A stretch of DNA of 64,000 nucleotides, from positions 496,001 through 560,000 of the forward strand of contig CM060847.1 of NCBI GenBank assembly GCA_030737835.1, given 5' to 3'. The translations under genes were made by a program, and so were the position numbers. Numbering within the stretch: the first letter of the stretch is position 1; the number at the start of each line of letters is the position of its first letter. The notes beneath the pieces are model-generated. The model made no database searches. It was not told the origin of the DNA and saw nothing but the letters and a program-made list of their open reading frames with translations. Source of the stretch: Acorus gramineus. Taxonomy: Eukaryota; Streptophyta; Magnoliopsida; Acorales; Acoraceae. Below are positions 47,459-60,518 of this stretch, piece by piece.

Positions 47459-49445
47459 CTATTTCATCTCTGAGCTGCGAAGAATTGGCCTATTCTCGAA
47501 TTTCCTTCTTATGTCCTCAAGCTCCATTGTGCCTAGTATTCCTACATATAAACTCAGGTAGAACGTTATTAAGAGAAAACCATAGTGGCTTCAGTAGATT
47601 CAGTAGAATACAAAACTATAGCAACAATCTCATTTCATCTACATAATTTTGTTTGAATCCACGTATTTGAGAACCACATGAACTCTCCAGAGCATTGCTT
47701 TCAAACAGTCAACATCTTATTTTGACTCCCCAAGATGATAACATCAGTGGGAGGATTGGAAAGTGTTCTCCAAGGCCACATGCAGTAGTGCCCGATACCT
47801 TTAATTGTCCTGGACAATAGTCAATATTCTATGTACTGAAAAAACAATGTGAAGAAGAACTAAGAGTTCTTTGGTTGGGCTGCTGTAAAGAAATGTGAAA
47901 TCAAGGCTTCTCGTCTTGTTGGGAGTTCAATCATGTAATCCACAGAAAAACTCTAGAGATTAACCCATCTGATAACCATGTTTTTTGTTTTTTTCAATTT
48001 CTAAAGTCAACCTTGACACTTTAACAAACTGATTAAGCAAAATCTCTGATTTCCATGGCGGTCTTTCTGCACCCCAACTTTTATTAAAAGATCTTTTTTT
48101 TCCCATGCATAACATATTTGATGAATGCCTGTCGTGGATTTTTGTTTGGTTCCTCTGTGTTACAATATGGTACATTTGACAATAACTGCTGTCTATTTCA
48201 AACCAAATTCTAAAGTTCACATTCCGGGATGTGGGACGGAAAATGCTACAAACGAAAGGCATATGCAACCATGCATATTTAACATAAACTTTTGGGCAAC
48301 ATTCAAAATAAACATCAACTAAATTCTAGATACCAAGCCTAAAACAACTACCACACAATTAGGTATAAGAACCAATTTACAGAATTTAAGCTTGATGTAA
48401 TTATCTTTCAAAAATAAAATTGCATATGAAATATAGATAAGAAAGCAAACAACTCAAGATGGTCAAGGCAGTGGAGATAAACAACTTACAATCATCACAT
48501 ATCTTTTGCTTCTTCTTCTTCTTCTTCCGCTTAAGCTCGCCATTGTTTCCTTTCATTTCTGGCTGACAAGGCTGAAGTGGATGATACTTCAACGCCGCCA
48601 AAGCCTCCTTCCTCTCTTGAAGAAACCGCTTTTTATTGTTCTGCCATTACCAAATCATAACCGCAACAAGGCCATCCATCAATCGCAATCATATAAAACA
48701 CCAAAAGAAGGCTTCTTTAGGGACTTACACAAGCTTTACTAGACATATCAATCTGTTGCCTGCAGAGTCTAATTTCCATCTTCAAATCCCTAATACGGGA
48801 CTCCACGGGCACTTTGCATTGCTCCACCAACTGCTTTTGACACCCTCTCACGATCTGAGGCTGCCACACGTTCAACGCTACTGAAGCCCTCCTAAAACAA
48901 CAAAAACCTCCTAAACACATTCAACAGAAACCCTACAAGGGGACAAAAACAGTTATAGATTTAGGTCTCCAGTCATCTCACGCACCTGACCGTCTCCAGC
49001 TCTTTCAATTCCGTCACCGCCGTATTCAATCGCTTGCTCTCGTTCGACAAGAGGAGCTGGAGCCGCTCGAGATCCTTGGAACAGACGGCGATCTGGCTCT
49101 CCACGATGAGGACGGACCTCCGCCAGGCCAAGAGTTTCTTCGACCGGTCCCTCTCGAACCTGTTCCCCGCCAGGTCAGAATCCAAAGCTCATACACTCAT
49201 AGATTGATCAATAGAGAAATTTGTTACCTGGTTTTGTAGAGGGCTTTGAAAGGAGGATTAGGGATTGAAGTGGGGGATCCAAAATCGCGGAACAGCAGGT
49301 TAGACCAGATGGGGTCTTCGGAGGAGATTCGATTGAGGCGTCTGCAAGAGATTGAGAGGCAACAGAGGTCTCTGTAGTTCAATATCGATCTACCGACACC
49401 GATCGCCATGATTTCGCGCCAAATCTCGTCTGGGAGCATCGACAT
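47459..49445 (-). CDS. SKIP24: F-box protein resembling SKIP24
   Basis: Likely the substrate adaptor of an SCF ubiquitin ligase, binding SKP1/ASK through its F-box. Minus-strand exons 49228-49445, 48986-49159, 48729-48891 and 48490-48640, plus a proposed last exon 47459-47532, give about 259 residues. The F-box is MSMLPDEIWREIMAIGV ... LCCLSISCRRLNRISSEDPIWSNLL. It is followed by coiled-coil-like stretches (KKLLAWRRSVLIVESQIAVC, LERLQLLLSNESKRLNTAVTELKELETVR, RIRDLKMEIRLCRQQID) and a Lys-rich segment (ELKRKKKKKKQK). The start is set at the MSMLPDEIW methionine, although an upstream in-frame ATG exists at 49496. The last exon was chosen by frame: if the GTAAGT donor at 48489 is unused, the protein ends at 48401 with an odd hydrophobic tail. 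Confidence 0.82.
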
Positions 49446-51815
49446 CTTCTCCTTCCCTCTCCTGGTGCGAAAACAGGGGCATCGAATTCGAAACAAACCC
49501 TAGAAGTTTTGGAGTTCCATACACGTGTAAGCGATAATAGACTACCAGAGCGCCCTTGCAACTTGAGCTGGGCCATAAGGTCTTAAGCAAAACAACCCAA
49601 TGGATCGTCGGTTGATTTGATTTATTTCAAGGAACGTGTTACAGTCAGTTCCGTTTTCTGGACGAGAACGCGGGTCCATGGGCCTTTTTTTTTTTTTTTT
49701 TAAGTTATCATTTATAAAAAAAATTATAAAAACATTCGAACGATATATATAATTTATTACAATGAGTGAAACGAGTGAATGTGACTAACAAATTAAATGG
49801 AACTATATTTAAAATTACAAAAATAATTGAATATGATAAAGTACTGAAAGTCTAGATTTGAAAATCTAATCTATTACATTGCATATAAACATTAGATTTT
49901 TTAAACATTTTTTTATAAATAAGGACATACAAATATACAATTAACTTATATTTCATCTTTAATAAAAATATATCTCATTAGATGAATATATATATATATA
50001 TATATATTATTAGAAAATAAAAATTACATTTTTCTAGGTCATTCTGTCGCTTTTCCGTTGAAAGCCCCATTGCGTACCTGTTTTATACATTGCTAAGTAA
50101 TATATGGAAATTGTTAATTCGTGAAATGTTATCCACGGTATGTATATTGTTATATCCCGTGTTAAGGGTCGAAAACTAATTGAAATTAATTTCCTCACTT
50201 TAAAGATGATTTGACATGTAACAAAATGTTTATTTGGTTAGTCAAAAAAAGAAATCATAAATTTGAAAGACTCACTTCCTCTGACTTTCACCATACAATC
50301 TAAAGACTGCATTTGTTTGTTAGAGTTTTGTTGGAGACAGATCATTCTTTTCTGTTTTGATAAACCTCTTTTTTTTTTTTCCTACTATCTTCTTTTTCTC
50401 TTCCTTTGCACAGAAGCCCCAAAATCAAAGACAACCCGGTGATCTTTTGAAAAATGAAGAGACAATGTGAGGGGTTTTATAGGGGGGTTGGGTTCTTTGT
50501 GAACTGGGGATGGAATGGAAGACTGGAGGAGTGGTTAGTGAAAAAACTTGGTTAGTTTTGCTTTAATTTTGTGTCCAGGATTCTTGTAGCAAATGGCATT
50601 ATTTTAATAAACTATGCATATGAAACACGGACACAATGGAAAGGCATAGTAGATGCACTAAAATAGAACAAAGGAGAAATTCAATGTAGATGAAGCACCA
50701 GAAAACTTGCAATTGTCTGAGCATTTTAGTGGCTTCGGCCAATGATTCCGGTTGCATGTTACCTCTTTGTTCCTTTGCAATAGATTTGGAGTGGTTAAAA
50801 CTTCAATCGTGCCTTGTGCAAAGAATTACTTCCTGTTCTCTGACTGCATTGCCCTCTAAATGGAAGAACTGACTACATGATTGTCTCTGTCTTGGAGATT
50901 AATGTCTTATACCATGGCTAATGATGTTTTTGAAAAGAAAAATAATAATCTGTTCTGATCAACTTGAATGGCTTTTTATTTCCATAACAGTAAACCACTT
51001 TTCTGTTCAATTCCTCTGGGTCTCCCATAAGAGTTTTAAGGAATCAATTGTTTGTGATTATTTGGAGATGCAAGAAGCTGAAATTTATTTATAAATACAG
51101 GACTTGAAGTCTGCATATAAGGGCACAACACTGGAAACATATGTTTCAATGGCTAAATAGACAAAATAGCTATACAAAAAGGAGAAGCAAGAATGCCCAC
51201 TTATATGATTTGCAGTACTCATGCATATATGAATAAGATCTCTCCTTAGCATCCTCAAAATGCTATAAGTAGTGTCAATTTGCATTTGTTCTGAATTTGC
51301 CCATTACTTCACTCATTGACATCAACCACACACATTTTCATCCAAGAGTGTAATTTATCTATTTATTGACAAGCCGCATCATGAGTACTGAAAATGATAA
51401 GTTGATGCATTGTTGCCTTAACCAATATTGATATTTTTACAAGAAGACACATTTCTTTTCAGATTCATACATGCTTTACGAAATGCAACTGCCCATCATC
51501 AACATTCCTTTCAATGTCTTGGACTTAGGCATTTGCATATCATCCAGGGTGAAGATTTCCTTAAAAATTGTGATTCATGCTCAAGTATTCCATACAAAGT
51601 TTGCAAAAAGATTACAACTTCAGATATCATCAAAAGCCAATACAAACAAACTGCATTAGCTCCAGTAATAAAAACCTCCATTAAAATCTACTCAAAATCT
51701 TCCAAATCAGAACTGACTAAACACATCATCAGCATTCAACAGTATCATAGCTAAATCAATTTCTTTCATTCTTTACATCATCAAATCACATAAAATCATC
51801 AATAAAGTCATGTAT
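49446..51815. other. F-box gene upstream region and presenilin 3' flank
   Basis: No recognised gene. A T18 run near 49686-49703, an AT-rich MITE-like stretch 49710-50030 with an (AT)n run near 49988-50007, and a presumed presenilin 3' UTR in the last few hundred bases. The open frame 50690-50872 has no domain. Confidence 0.4.
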
Positions 51816-53087
51816 TCAAAACATCACCAAATTAACCGAAGCACCCACAACAAACGGCTCCATAAGAAGCCGGGTCAAGAAGTAGAAGATTACCCCGAGC
51901 GTGATCGAGATGGGCAGCGCGGGAAGCGCCTGCCGGACCACCGAAAGCAGCATGAGCGTGCACGCGAGCCCCGAAACGATCGCCAGATAGCAAGCATAAA
52001 CCGTCATCAGATCATACATTGCCGCCCGACCGACAAGAACGCTATAGAAGATGAAATCCCCAAGCCCCAATTTGATGCCCGGATCCATCATCGCCTCCCC
52101 GAACGCCTCCTCGGGCCGATCCCGGCTGCCGCTCATCAGAGGAGACCTCTCCTCCGCCTCGGGATCCGGCGGCGGCGGCGACGACAACGGTTGGAGCTCA
52201 ATTGAGTGGCTCGACGAAGAAGAACCACTCGCCGCCGCCGCCTCCGCCGCATCGGAAGACGCGCCGGCGATGAGGAGGCGGGCGGCGGACCTCGACGAGG
52301 CCGGGGTGGGCCGCGCCTCGTACACGAGCGCCGGGAGATCGTCGTCGCGCGTGGACGCCAGTTCGACGAGGAGCTTGAGAGGCCCTCCCGGGGCGAGGAC
52401 GGCGACGAGGTCGTAGACGGCGAGCGCGATCAGGAGCGACCACGTGGTCCACTCCGGGAGCCTCGTAAACCACGCGGCGACGATGATCCCGAGGCAGACC
52501 ATGTAGCCCTGCCTGACCAGGATCGGCGTCCCCGTCGAGAACAGGGAGGCGACGCCGGCGATGGTGAAGTTGAAGAGGACGATCGAGAAGGTGACGGCGT
52601 CGACGGGGATGGAGAAGCGGCCGATGAAGGCGACGGCGATGGATCCGCCCATGGAAGCGAGGACGAAGAAGGCGGAGAAGCGCATGTAGTTCTTGAGGAA
52701 GCTTGTGAAGTTGTAGTAGTAGAGGAGGACGAGGAGGAAGGTTACGACGGCGATTAGGGCGACGAAGACGAACGCGTTGAGGAGGGAGCCTTCGAGCTTC
52801 TGGACCGTCGAATCGGTGGGCTTTTCGAGGTAGACCATGTTAGCGGCGGTTCTGATGGAGGAGAGTGAGGGATCGGACGGCGAGGAGGACAGGGAGGAGA
52901 CGAGGAGGACGACGAGGGACATGCAGATCGAGACCGGGGACATCACTCCGATGATCTCCACGCCCAGCGTCGAGAGGACGCTCGTCTCCACCATCGGTTT
53001 CTGATCCGACGGTCCTGATTCGCTCACGGGTCCGAATTCGCGTTTGGTGAGGAGAAGTGGAGATGAAGGTTCCGATGCGGTGACCAC
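51816..53087 (-). CDS. Presenilin, catalytic subunit of gamma-secretase-type protease (intronless)
   Basis: Multi-pass intramembrane aspartyl protease of the endomembrane system. The single exon encodes 423 residues from ATG 53087; an internal ATG at 52994 would trim 31 residues and may be the true start. Both catalytic motifs are present: YD in LAVYDLVAVL (Asp226) and GLGD in KLGLGDFIFYS (Asp344), plus the PALP motif (389-392). Hydrophobic segments match the presenilin nine-span pattern. PEWTTWSLLIALAVYDL and VGRAAMYDLMTVYACYLAI are family signatures. The cytosolic loop between the aspartates (about 248-335) is long, Ala/Ser/Pro-rich and variable. The gene is very GC-rich. Plant presenilins known to me are also intronless. 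Confidence 0.95.
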   Translation of the reverse strand: MVTASEPSSPLLLTKREFGPVSESGPSDQKPMVETSVLSTLGVEIIGVMSPVSICMSLVVLLVSSLSSSPSDPSLSSIRTAANMVYLEKPTDSTVQKLEGSLLNAFVFVALIAVVTFLLVLLYYYNFTSFLKNYMRFSAFFVLASMGGSIAVAFIGRFSIPVDAVTFSIVLFNFTIAGVASLFSTGTPILVRQGYMVCLGIIVAAWFTRLPEWTTWSLLIALAVYDLVAVLAPGGPLKLLVELASTRDDDLPALVYEARPTPASSRSAARLLIAGASSDAAEAAAASGSSSSSHSIELQPLSSPPPPDPEAEERSPLMSGSRDRPEEAFGEAMMDPGIKLGLGDFIFYSVLVGRAAMYDLMTVYACYLAIVSGLACTLMLLSVVRQALPALPISITLGVIFYFLTRLLMEPFVVGASVNLVMF

Positions 53088-56000
53088 CCGGTGTGACTAA
53101 ATAAACAAAAAAAATTGTTGGGGTTTAACCAATCATGACCGTTCATTTGGTGGTCCCCTTTTAGAAGAGCTGACGTGGCATTCCTCGATCGAACTAAAAG
53201 TGCGACTTTTTGTTTTTGTGAAGCTTCATCGAGAGTCGCCATTCATTGCCTCCTCTGCTTCTGCTTCTGCTTCTGCTCTGCTAGAGGAGGTAATATTTTG
53301 TTTTCGATAGGTATTGATTGATGCCTTGTAATGTTGATTTGTTTTAAGGCTCCTACCAAAATGTGATAGTTGGGGCTAATTAGGGTTTGTGGAACCTCCG
53401 AGGCTTCAATTGAATGGAGTTCTTTATTATGATATAAGGTTGTTTCTTGTTGAATTATAAAACCATGAGTTTTTGTAAAATCTTTATTATTTTGGGCTCT
53501 TTGGCTAAATAGATTACAATGTAGGGTGTTGGAAATTGTAATACACATGAACTAAACCTCCTTTTGATCTTTGAAAAAATTAATAATTTAGTAAACCATT
53601 TTTGTCTTTGGCTGGCATTTTGTGTAATCTGTAAATTGATTTTCAAATACCAATTATACCCAATTATGCCTAAGTAAATATGTGGTAATAGAAAAGATAG
53701 GAGAGGGATGATTGGTATCCATGCAATGAGGATAAAAAATGATACAAATACTAATTCATTTCTCAGGTGGACTAGTTAAACCACTGTGTTTGAGGATCAA
53801 AAAATTATATTCTTATGATAGACATATTCTCAACATTTTTGTTGCCGAATGGTCATAGAATTCCATATCAACTTTTTATTGTGATTGTATTGGTCATTAT
53901 ACCAATATCAGAGGGGGCTAGATTCAGTATTAAAGTTTGCTTTCTTTTTTATTTTCCTTTTTCATTTGAGCGCTGATACACTTAGTCCTTCTTGCAGTTC
54001 CCACTTTCCCATAAGCGATTATGAACTAAGTTAAGCTAATATATACTAGTTTAGAAAAATACAAAAATGTATAAATTCAATTCATTCCAGTATATACTCT
54101 TTTTTTTTTGTTAAAATATATGCCTAATTAGACAACTATATATGACTAAAAAATATTCAAAATATGGTAGGAGTTGTAAGATTGTTTGCAAGAATGATTG
54201 TCCCTCACATTTTTCTTTCATTAAGATAATGATGGACATATTAAAATTTTTCAGTTGGTATCTGCTATAACATTGCAGGCACTAATTAGTTCCCACTTTG
54301 TTGGATAAGAATTATGTAATTTTACATTTTGATGTTTCTTATTCTTTTACCCCTGCCTTGTGATGATGAGCATATTGAAACATCTATTTAATTGGACGAC
54401 TCTTGCAATCTCCTAAATGCAGGTTCCACTCGTCCCTAGGAATCCAACCCTTGTTGAGTCTTCACAGATGCTCAAAGTATAATCTTCTTATCCTTGATAT
54501 GCATCATATTGGTTGGGTAATGTCTCATTGCTATCTATTTTTCTTCATTTTCTATGCATGTTTGTTTGCTTGTTTTCATTAATATTAGAGTAGATTCCAA
54601 GCTTAGAAGGTATAGGTCCAGATTGCTGGATGCAACGAAGTGTCTGTGGTGACCAGCCCTAAACAATTGTACTACAAGTTCAAGTTCATGTTATGATCTC
54701 TTATACAAGTGCTTGGGACAGTTGATATCAGAATGTCGAATCGTGGAGTTCTTAAAGCATTACTAGATACTGAAAACCTACATGAAGCTAATGTGCAACT
54801 ACCACTGGTGTTGTGTTGCAGCTGCTGCCTATCATGCTCAGAACCCTCCAAAAAGTCATGTTGAAATTTCTATGTTCCCGAAATCCCATAGTTTGGTTTC
54901 TACTCTTATATATATACTATAGATGAATGTTTGAAATACTTCTGCCTCTGTAAACCCTTGGAAACAAGCATTTTTTGAATTTATACCAAAGTTTGAACCT
55001 TTCATCTATAAGTGAAGCTTCTTATAGATTTTAACATGATCTAGAAACTTGCAAATCAATAATCTGATAAAAGAATTCCCCATGTTTGAGAACTGCTATC
55101 ATGACACAAGGAATAATATCATCTTGACCAGTGCGCTCTAAGATTTCAGGACGCATGATTTCCTAGGGGCAAGTGTTTTCAGATGTCTGTTTATATATGA
55201 ACTGTTTCGATTATGATTTATTCTTAAAATGGAGTCCTAACCACAAATCGAATGAGCATGGGAACAATTGATGGATAGTGAAGATCTTTAGTCTTTTATA
55301 CAGGCAGTTTTAAACTGCTATCGCGATGCACCATAAATATATTTACTTTGTGCATCAAAGATAAATCTCAAATTTCTGAGTATGCTGAAACTTTACTTTA
55401 GGTCCCTAACAGTGGCTAACAGTGGCTTCCTCAATTGGTTATGCAGATACATGATTGCAGGCGAACTGAAATGCAATCTTTTCATTCTTGCCGGAGTTTC
55501 AAGGGAAACCTCTTTCTGTGGATAACTAGTTTCATATACATTAGAGGTCTGTATAGAGCCTACTCTATTATCCTTTTCCCCCATATTCTTATAAACAAGA
55601 GACATCCTATTATATCAAAAAAAAATTCTAGTTTTGTCACCTGTTACATTTGTTGATATACTATTTAATCTCTGCGAATATGATAGCATTTTACATGATG
55701 GTCTTTGATTCCCTATGGATGCATAAAGGTATGTACTTTTTTGCTATCTAACATAAAGCATATGACCTTTATATACCAAAATATTAGTCCATTATCTAGT
55801 GAGCAATGTTTTGTTATTGAAGAAATGATGTTTAGCCTTGCTACATTCACCATGGGCTCATATGAGGTTCCGATTTTTGTGAACCTTTAACCAGCCCTCA
55901 AAACTGCAAGTTCCTTGCTTATGTATCCTTCCAACTTCCAGTTATACTTTAGGCAATCTCTTTTATCTCAATGAAATGAAGTTTAAAAATGACTAACTAC

Positions 56001-58489
56001 AAGATTGAATTTGTGAATCCAGAGGGAAGGGTGCTTGTCCTTTGGTCTTTAGGAACATCTATATTGCAAACATTGGCAGAACATGAAGTAGAACCAGATA
56101 GCTTGGGTGACATTGATGGAAATGACACTGTTATATACTTGTCATCGTTCATATAAACCATGGTTGAAGACAGTGTGTGACCAGAGAAATGGTAATTACA
56201 AGATATAATCATTGTCAAATCTGACGTCTTTTGAGAGGAACTGAAATGGTAAATGTGAAAAAAAATTAAATGTCTTATGTTGCATGATGCAAATAACTAA
56301 ATAAAATTTAATCAATGCTTGAAACTGCCATCACGTGACTGGATTGTGTGCGAAATTAGATTCCCAAGAAACATATATTGTTAGATTCCCAAAAAGCTTT
56401 TGTTTTCGTGTTTATAACTAGAAGCCATTATTTTGTTTTCTTCAAAAGATGGGATCACTTAGGACATTTAAAAACATGTTTTAATTAAGTATTATTCCTG
56501 CAAATGCAGAATCATCCAAAGTAAGATTCTCTTTTCATAACATTTAGATATACAATGGATAAGTCTTCTTCTACTTTTCATGTGAAAATGTCGTATTTTA
56601 TGAGCATCAAGTATTAAAAATATCATTTAGAGTTTCTTAATACAGAATTCATTTTATCTGATTTTGGATGAAAATTTCAGAGAATTATAGAGGAGATTAG
56701 TTTTGTAGCAGTGTGAGATTCTTGTTGGGAGTTGTTACTTCTTTAATTATATTTCTTAAGTAACAGGTGAGCCAATTGTTTCATCTGCAGTATTGGAGCT
56801 TTCTCAGGTTCATGTTCCCTTACTGGTGGGTGGTATTATTTAATAAGAAACTTGTTCATTACATCAATCCTTTTTGGAGCTGTGGGGTCTTGATCATGAA
56901 GGACTGGATTGATGGTTATGTATAAAAACTTTTGATTTATAGCTCCTGATTAATGGTGCCTGCTATTTACTATATATCTTTTATATCAAAGTCATTAACA
57001 TTGGCCTTCTTTTGATTCTGGGGTCAGTTTTATGATTCCTTTTGACCAATGTAACAGTTTAATTGATCTGTGTTTGTAATTCTATATGACTTCAGAAAAA
57101 GAGACTCAGAGCCTCCAATTGAAGAACCAACCAACCGTGTGTTGGTTATTCAATCAATTGCATACACTTGTAGAAGTTCTTTCTTTTAATCACATCTCTT
57201 TATTCAAGAATAGATGATAGGTTAATGTTAGGGAAAGTGTATATACGATCATTTTTATAGTCTTTACATGTTTTTTTTAATAAAATATATATACTTGAAT
57301 TCATAAAAAGTATAATATGTACTTCAATGAATTATATTTTATAAGAAAAAAATCACCTGTTTCATTTAATGAAATCTATTAAGTATTAATGAAATGGGAC
57401 AACACAAGGCTGTGTAGACTCTGTGCAATTGTGTCCCTGAAATTATTATTCTTTGACTCTGCTTATGTTATCTTTCATGCCAGGAAAAATGATAGGTTCA
57501 GTTTTTCCTGTGAGTACTAAAAAAATAAATTGTATATTCAATATTCATTGAATGCATACCTTACATATTTTTCTAGGTCCAGGGAAGATGAAGATTGCAG
57601 AGATGACTCTCTATCAACATGGATGAGAATACTCTTTAGTTTATGTCAGTCACATTATATGTTTAACTTGTGGACAGTTTTAACCAATGAAGACTTAATG
57701 TTAGGGATAGCCCCCGTAGGCAGTCTCTTCATTTCGAATTGAGCAAAGTCATTTTTTGTATAAATGTAATAATATTTAATGAGCTATGTATCTATTTATA
57801 CACTAATAGAAAGAGTTTAAATTTTTTTCTCTGTAACATTTTCAATTTCACCCTCAGCTATTTGATTTTAGAAAATTGCATGGAATATTCTTTAATGGTT
57901 TTTTTTAAAAAAAATTATTCCCTTAAGAAAATCATATTTTGTCAAAATTGTCATAATGATCCGTTATTTCCAACAATACCTATAAAATGGTCATTTGTTA
58001 ATCATTTGATGGGTACTTGTAGTTTTAAAGCTTGGAATGAGAAATATTGACATAATATGATTAGAGCAGTTTTTTTTTTTTAATGATAACATACTTCTTT
58101 CATTCGTAACACCATAATTATTTATTTACGTAAACATGAGTATTTTTTATTTATCTTCACACACATTGTGTGCGGGGATGACTATTTTATCTAAGGAGGT
58201 AGGTACATAGTAGAATTTTTCTATCTCTTTCATTTCTGATTTAAAATTATAAATTCAAAAAAAAAAAAAGAAAAAAAGAAGAGAAACAACATAAAATAAG
58301 AGAGCAGGAATCCTGTAAAAAAGGCCTCGGTTAAACAATGTTTTAATTTGTTTGGCTCCGGTTAATAATGAATGACGAAATGGACATTACAGCTGTTGTT
58401 GGTTGTGCCATAAGTTGTCATGGAAAACATAAATAAAGAGTGCATACATACAATTGAATGCCCACTGCAAACAAAGCCACGCTTGCTTG
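53088..58489. other. Long spacer without a recognised gene; possible plus-strand transcript
   Basis: No known protein family is seen over 5.4 kb. A CTTCTG-repeat leader-like segment ending GAGGAG|GTAATATTTT (donor about 53290), about 200 bp from the presenilin start, would suit a divergent transcript. Exon-like fragments (CTAAATGCAG|GTTCCACTCG at 54423) and a 55-codon ORF at 55989-56156 follow. The sequence is less AT-biased than other spacers. It may be a noncoding RNA gene, a decayed gene or nothing. Confidence 0.35.
55989..56156 (+). CDS. Small open reading frame, function unknown
   Basis: ATG to TAA, 55 codons, starting MTNYKIEFVNPEGRVLVLWS and rich in acidic residues further on (AEHEVEPDSLGDIDGND). 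Codon composition looks protein-like, but I recognise no family and no splice partner is certain. Could be an exon fragment of a decayed gene. Confidence 0.22.
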   Translation: MTNYKIEFVNPEGRVLVLWSLGTSILQTLAEHEVEPDSLGDIDGNDTVIYLSSFI

Positions 58490-58681
58490 GATCCTTTGAT
58501 GCTGTACCTTATTTGATCACCACCGTGTGATTCGTGTCCCTTTAATCGTTTTCTATATGGTGGACCACCGATAAAAGCAGAGCTTTTTTTTGTTGCCCTG
58601 TGTTGTTGCCTTTACTTAAAAAATGGGTGAGTGGAAGATCAGGATACTGTGCGTAGGTTGCACGTGATATATAATACAAAA

Positions 58682-59185
58682 GGGGAAAATTCAAATAACT
58701 TCACGTAAACTCATTTTGAAATCCATATAACCCATTGAGTTTTTCTAAAATTCAGGTCACGCATTGAAAACACTTGTGTAAATCTAATTAAATTATTGAG
58801 TTAAACTTCTGTTAACAGATTAGAAATATTTTGTGAGTACTTCGTTTTATTAACCTTTACTGAAAACACATTATGTCAAAACCCCTTATAATGTGTTAAA
58901 ATGTAAAAAAATTTCTGTAAATGACAATTTTTATCTCTTTGAACAGATTATAAAACTCTATCTAGATGGGTAAAATTGTCATTTATGGATGATTTTTTGT
59001 ATTTTTAACATATTATAAAGGGTTTTTGGTATGTTGTATTTTCATCCAATGTTATTCAAACAGAATATTAATCGTTTGTCAATGAAAATTTTACTTAAAA
59101 GCTATTTTGATTTACATAAGCGTTTTTATCGGGTTATATAGATTTTGAGAAAAATTAAAGGGTTATATAAATTTTGGACATTTAT
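58682..59185. mobile_element. Foldback element of the 28.3-kb family, inserted in duplication unit A
   Basis: GGGGAAAATTCAAATAAC and GAAATCCATATAACCC on the left mirror GGGTTATATAGATTTTGAG and GGGTTATATAAATTTTGG on the right. The interior has ACCCCTTATAATGTGTTAAAATG and its diverged complement. A partial fragment of the same family follows at about 59325-59385. Confidence 0.6.
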
Positions 59186-60002
59186 AGAGTTTCGTTACTG
59201 TCAATATGTCTTTTATTGTCTCAAATGCACTCTTAAATATATACACCTCCTTAAACCCTTTGGGTTAGTTTGACAAATAGTTAAAATTTTAAAGATAAAT
59301 TATCATAATTTTAAAAAATAAAAAATTCTAGTTTGACCCTCATTGAAAACACATTATATCAAAACCTTATATAATGTGTTAAAAAAAAGAAAAAAAAAAT
59401 TGACCAACACATAACTATCACATTTATGTGCCTTGAGCGTTGAGACTGAATATATATCCATCTCCAGGTTTGGCAAACTAGACAATTATTCATTGTAGTA
59501 TAACTAAAAGTTTGATTCAGAATGCATGGTTCAATCCTTGAAAGAAGACTGTTGATTTTCCATCTTAATAAAATGCATCTAGGTCACAGTGATGTGCTCA
59601 CAAGGACAGTATATAAATGAAAGTAGTTATTGTGACAGTAACATAGTACACGATATATCATATATAAACGATATCAAAAAAAATATATCATATATCACCT
59701 CAGCTGATGCGCATTTGATGGAGAAAAGACTGTGAATGGAAGTGATTCAGTGGTCCTTTCCCCCAGTCATTTTTGTTGGATAGTCTTGTGTCTGAGCAGC
59801 TAATCTGTGGATGAACAGGGGACTGAACAGGGGACTCTTGTGTCCTTTCTTTTTTTGTAATTGATGTACTAGGTAAGGAAGACCACCTCTCTTCCTGGTG
59901 ATTTTTTTAATCTCTTCTTCACCCGTGCATTCTTTTTGTTTGAACTTTGCATCTGTCAATTTTTTTATTTATTTATAAAAATATAACATTTTGATTACCA
60001 AT

Positions 60003-60006
<4 letters not shown>

Positions 60007-60048
<42 letters not shown>
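60007..60048 (+). repeat. (TA)n microsatellite
   Basis: About 21 TA dinucleotides, in unit A of the tandem duplication. Length is likely polymorphic. Confidence 0.92.
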
Positions 60049-60052
<4 letters not shown>

Positions 60053-60518
60053 CGTGTTCCTCTATATTTTCTCACCTTCTTTAGAATTGTATTTCGAAAT
60101 CAACAATGAAATCATGGTAATTATTTTTACATTTTTTTTTAAAAAAAAAGTCAAAATATTTATTCTAAATTATCATGGTATATTTATTAAAAATGAGCTT
60201 TGTTACAGTTAGTCCATTTTTACAGTCACATACATCTCATTAGTCATACACTCACTATAAAAATGTATATATATCTCGGTTAGAAATTTTTTACGTATCC
60301 TAAAAATGAATCCATACAATTCATATTAAATTATATACATTCTTCATATTTTTATAAAAATACACATATTATTAGACAAGTATATAATTTTTACAAAATT
60401 CAAAGGGACTGCATTTAAGGCTGAAAAAATGATTCCATCTAATATTTTTCTTATTACAATTTATCAGTGCCAAATGAAACATGATATCTAGAATAATGTC
60501 ATGTACTGAAGCATTTGC

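Larger units (their letters stand above)
58490..60518. repeat. Unit A of a ~2 kb diverged tandem duplication
   Basis: Blocks matching unit B include CCTTTGATGCTGTACC...CACCACCGTGTGATTCGTGT (58493), TGTGCCTTGAG...CATCTCCAGGTTTGGCAAA, GAAGACTGTTGATTTTCCATCTTA, TGCATCTAGGTCACAGTGATGTGCTCACAAGGAC (59572 on) and TTACAATTTATCAGTGCCAAATGAA (60456). Offsets to unit B are 2025-2035 bp for the first blocks. Unit A carries a foldback element (58682-59185) that unit B lacks, and a (TA)n run. Confidence 0.72.

Noticed and set aside
52206..52757. 183-residue plus-strand frame rich in Arg, Glu and Asp
   Set aside because: It is antisense to the presenilin gene and arises from GC-rich codon shadowing.
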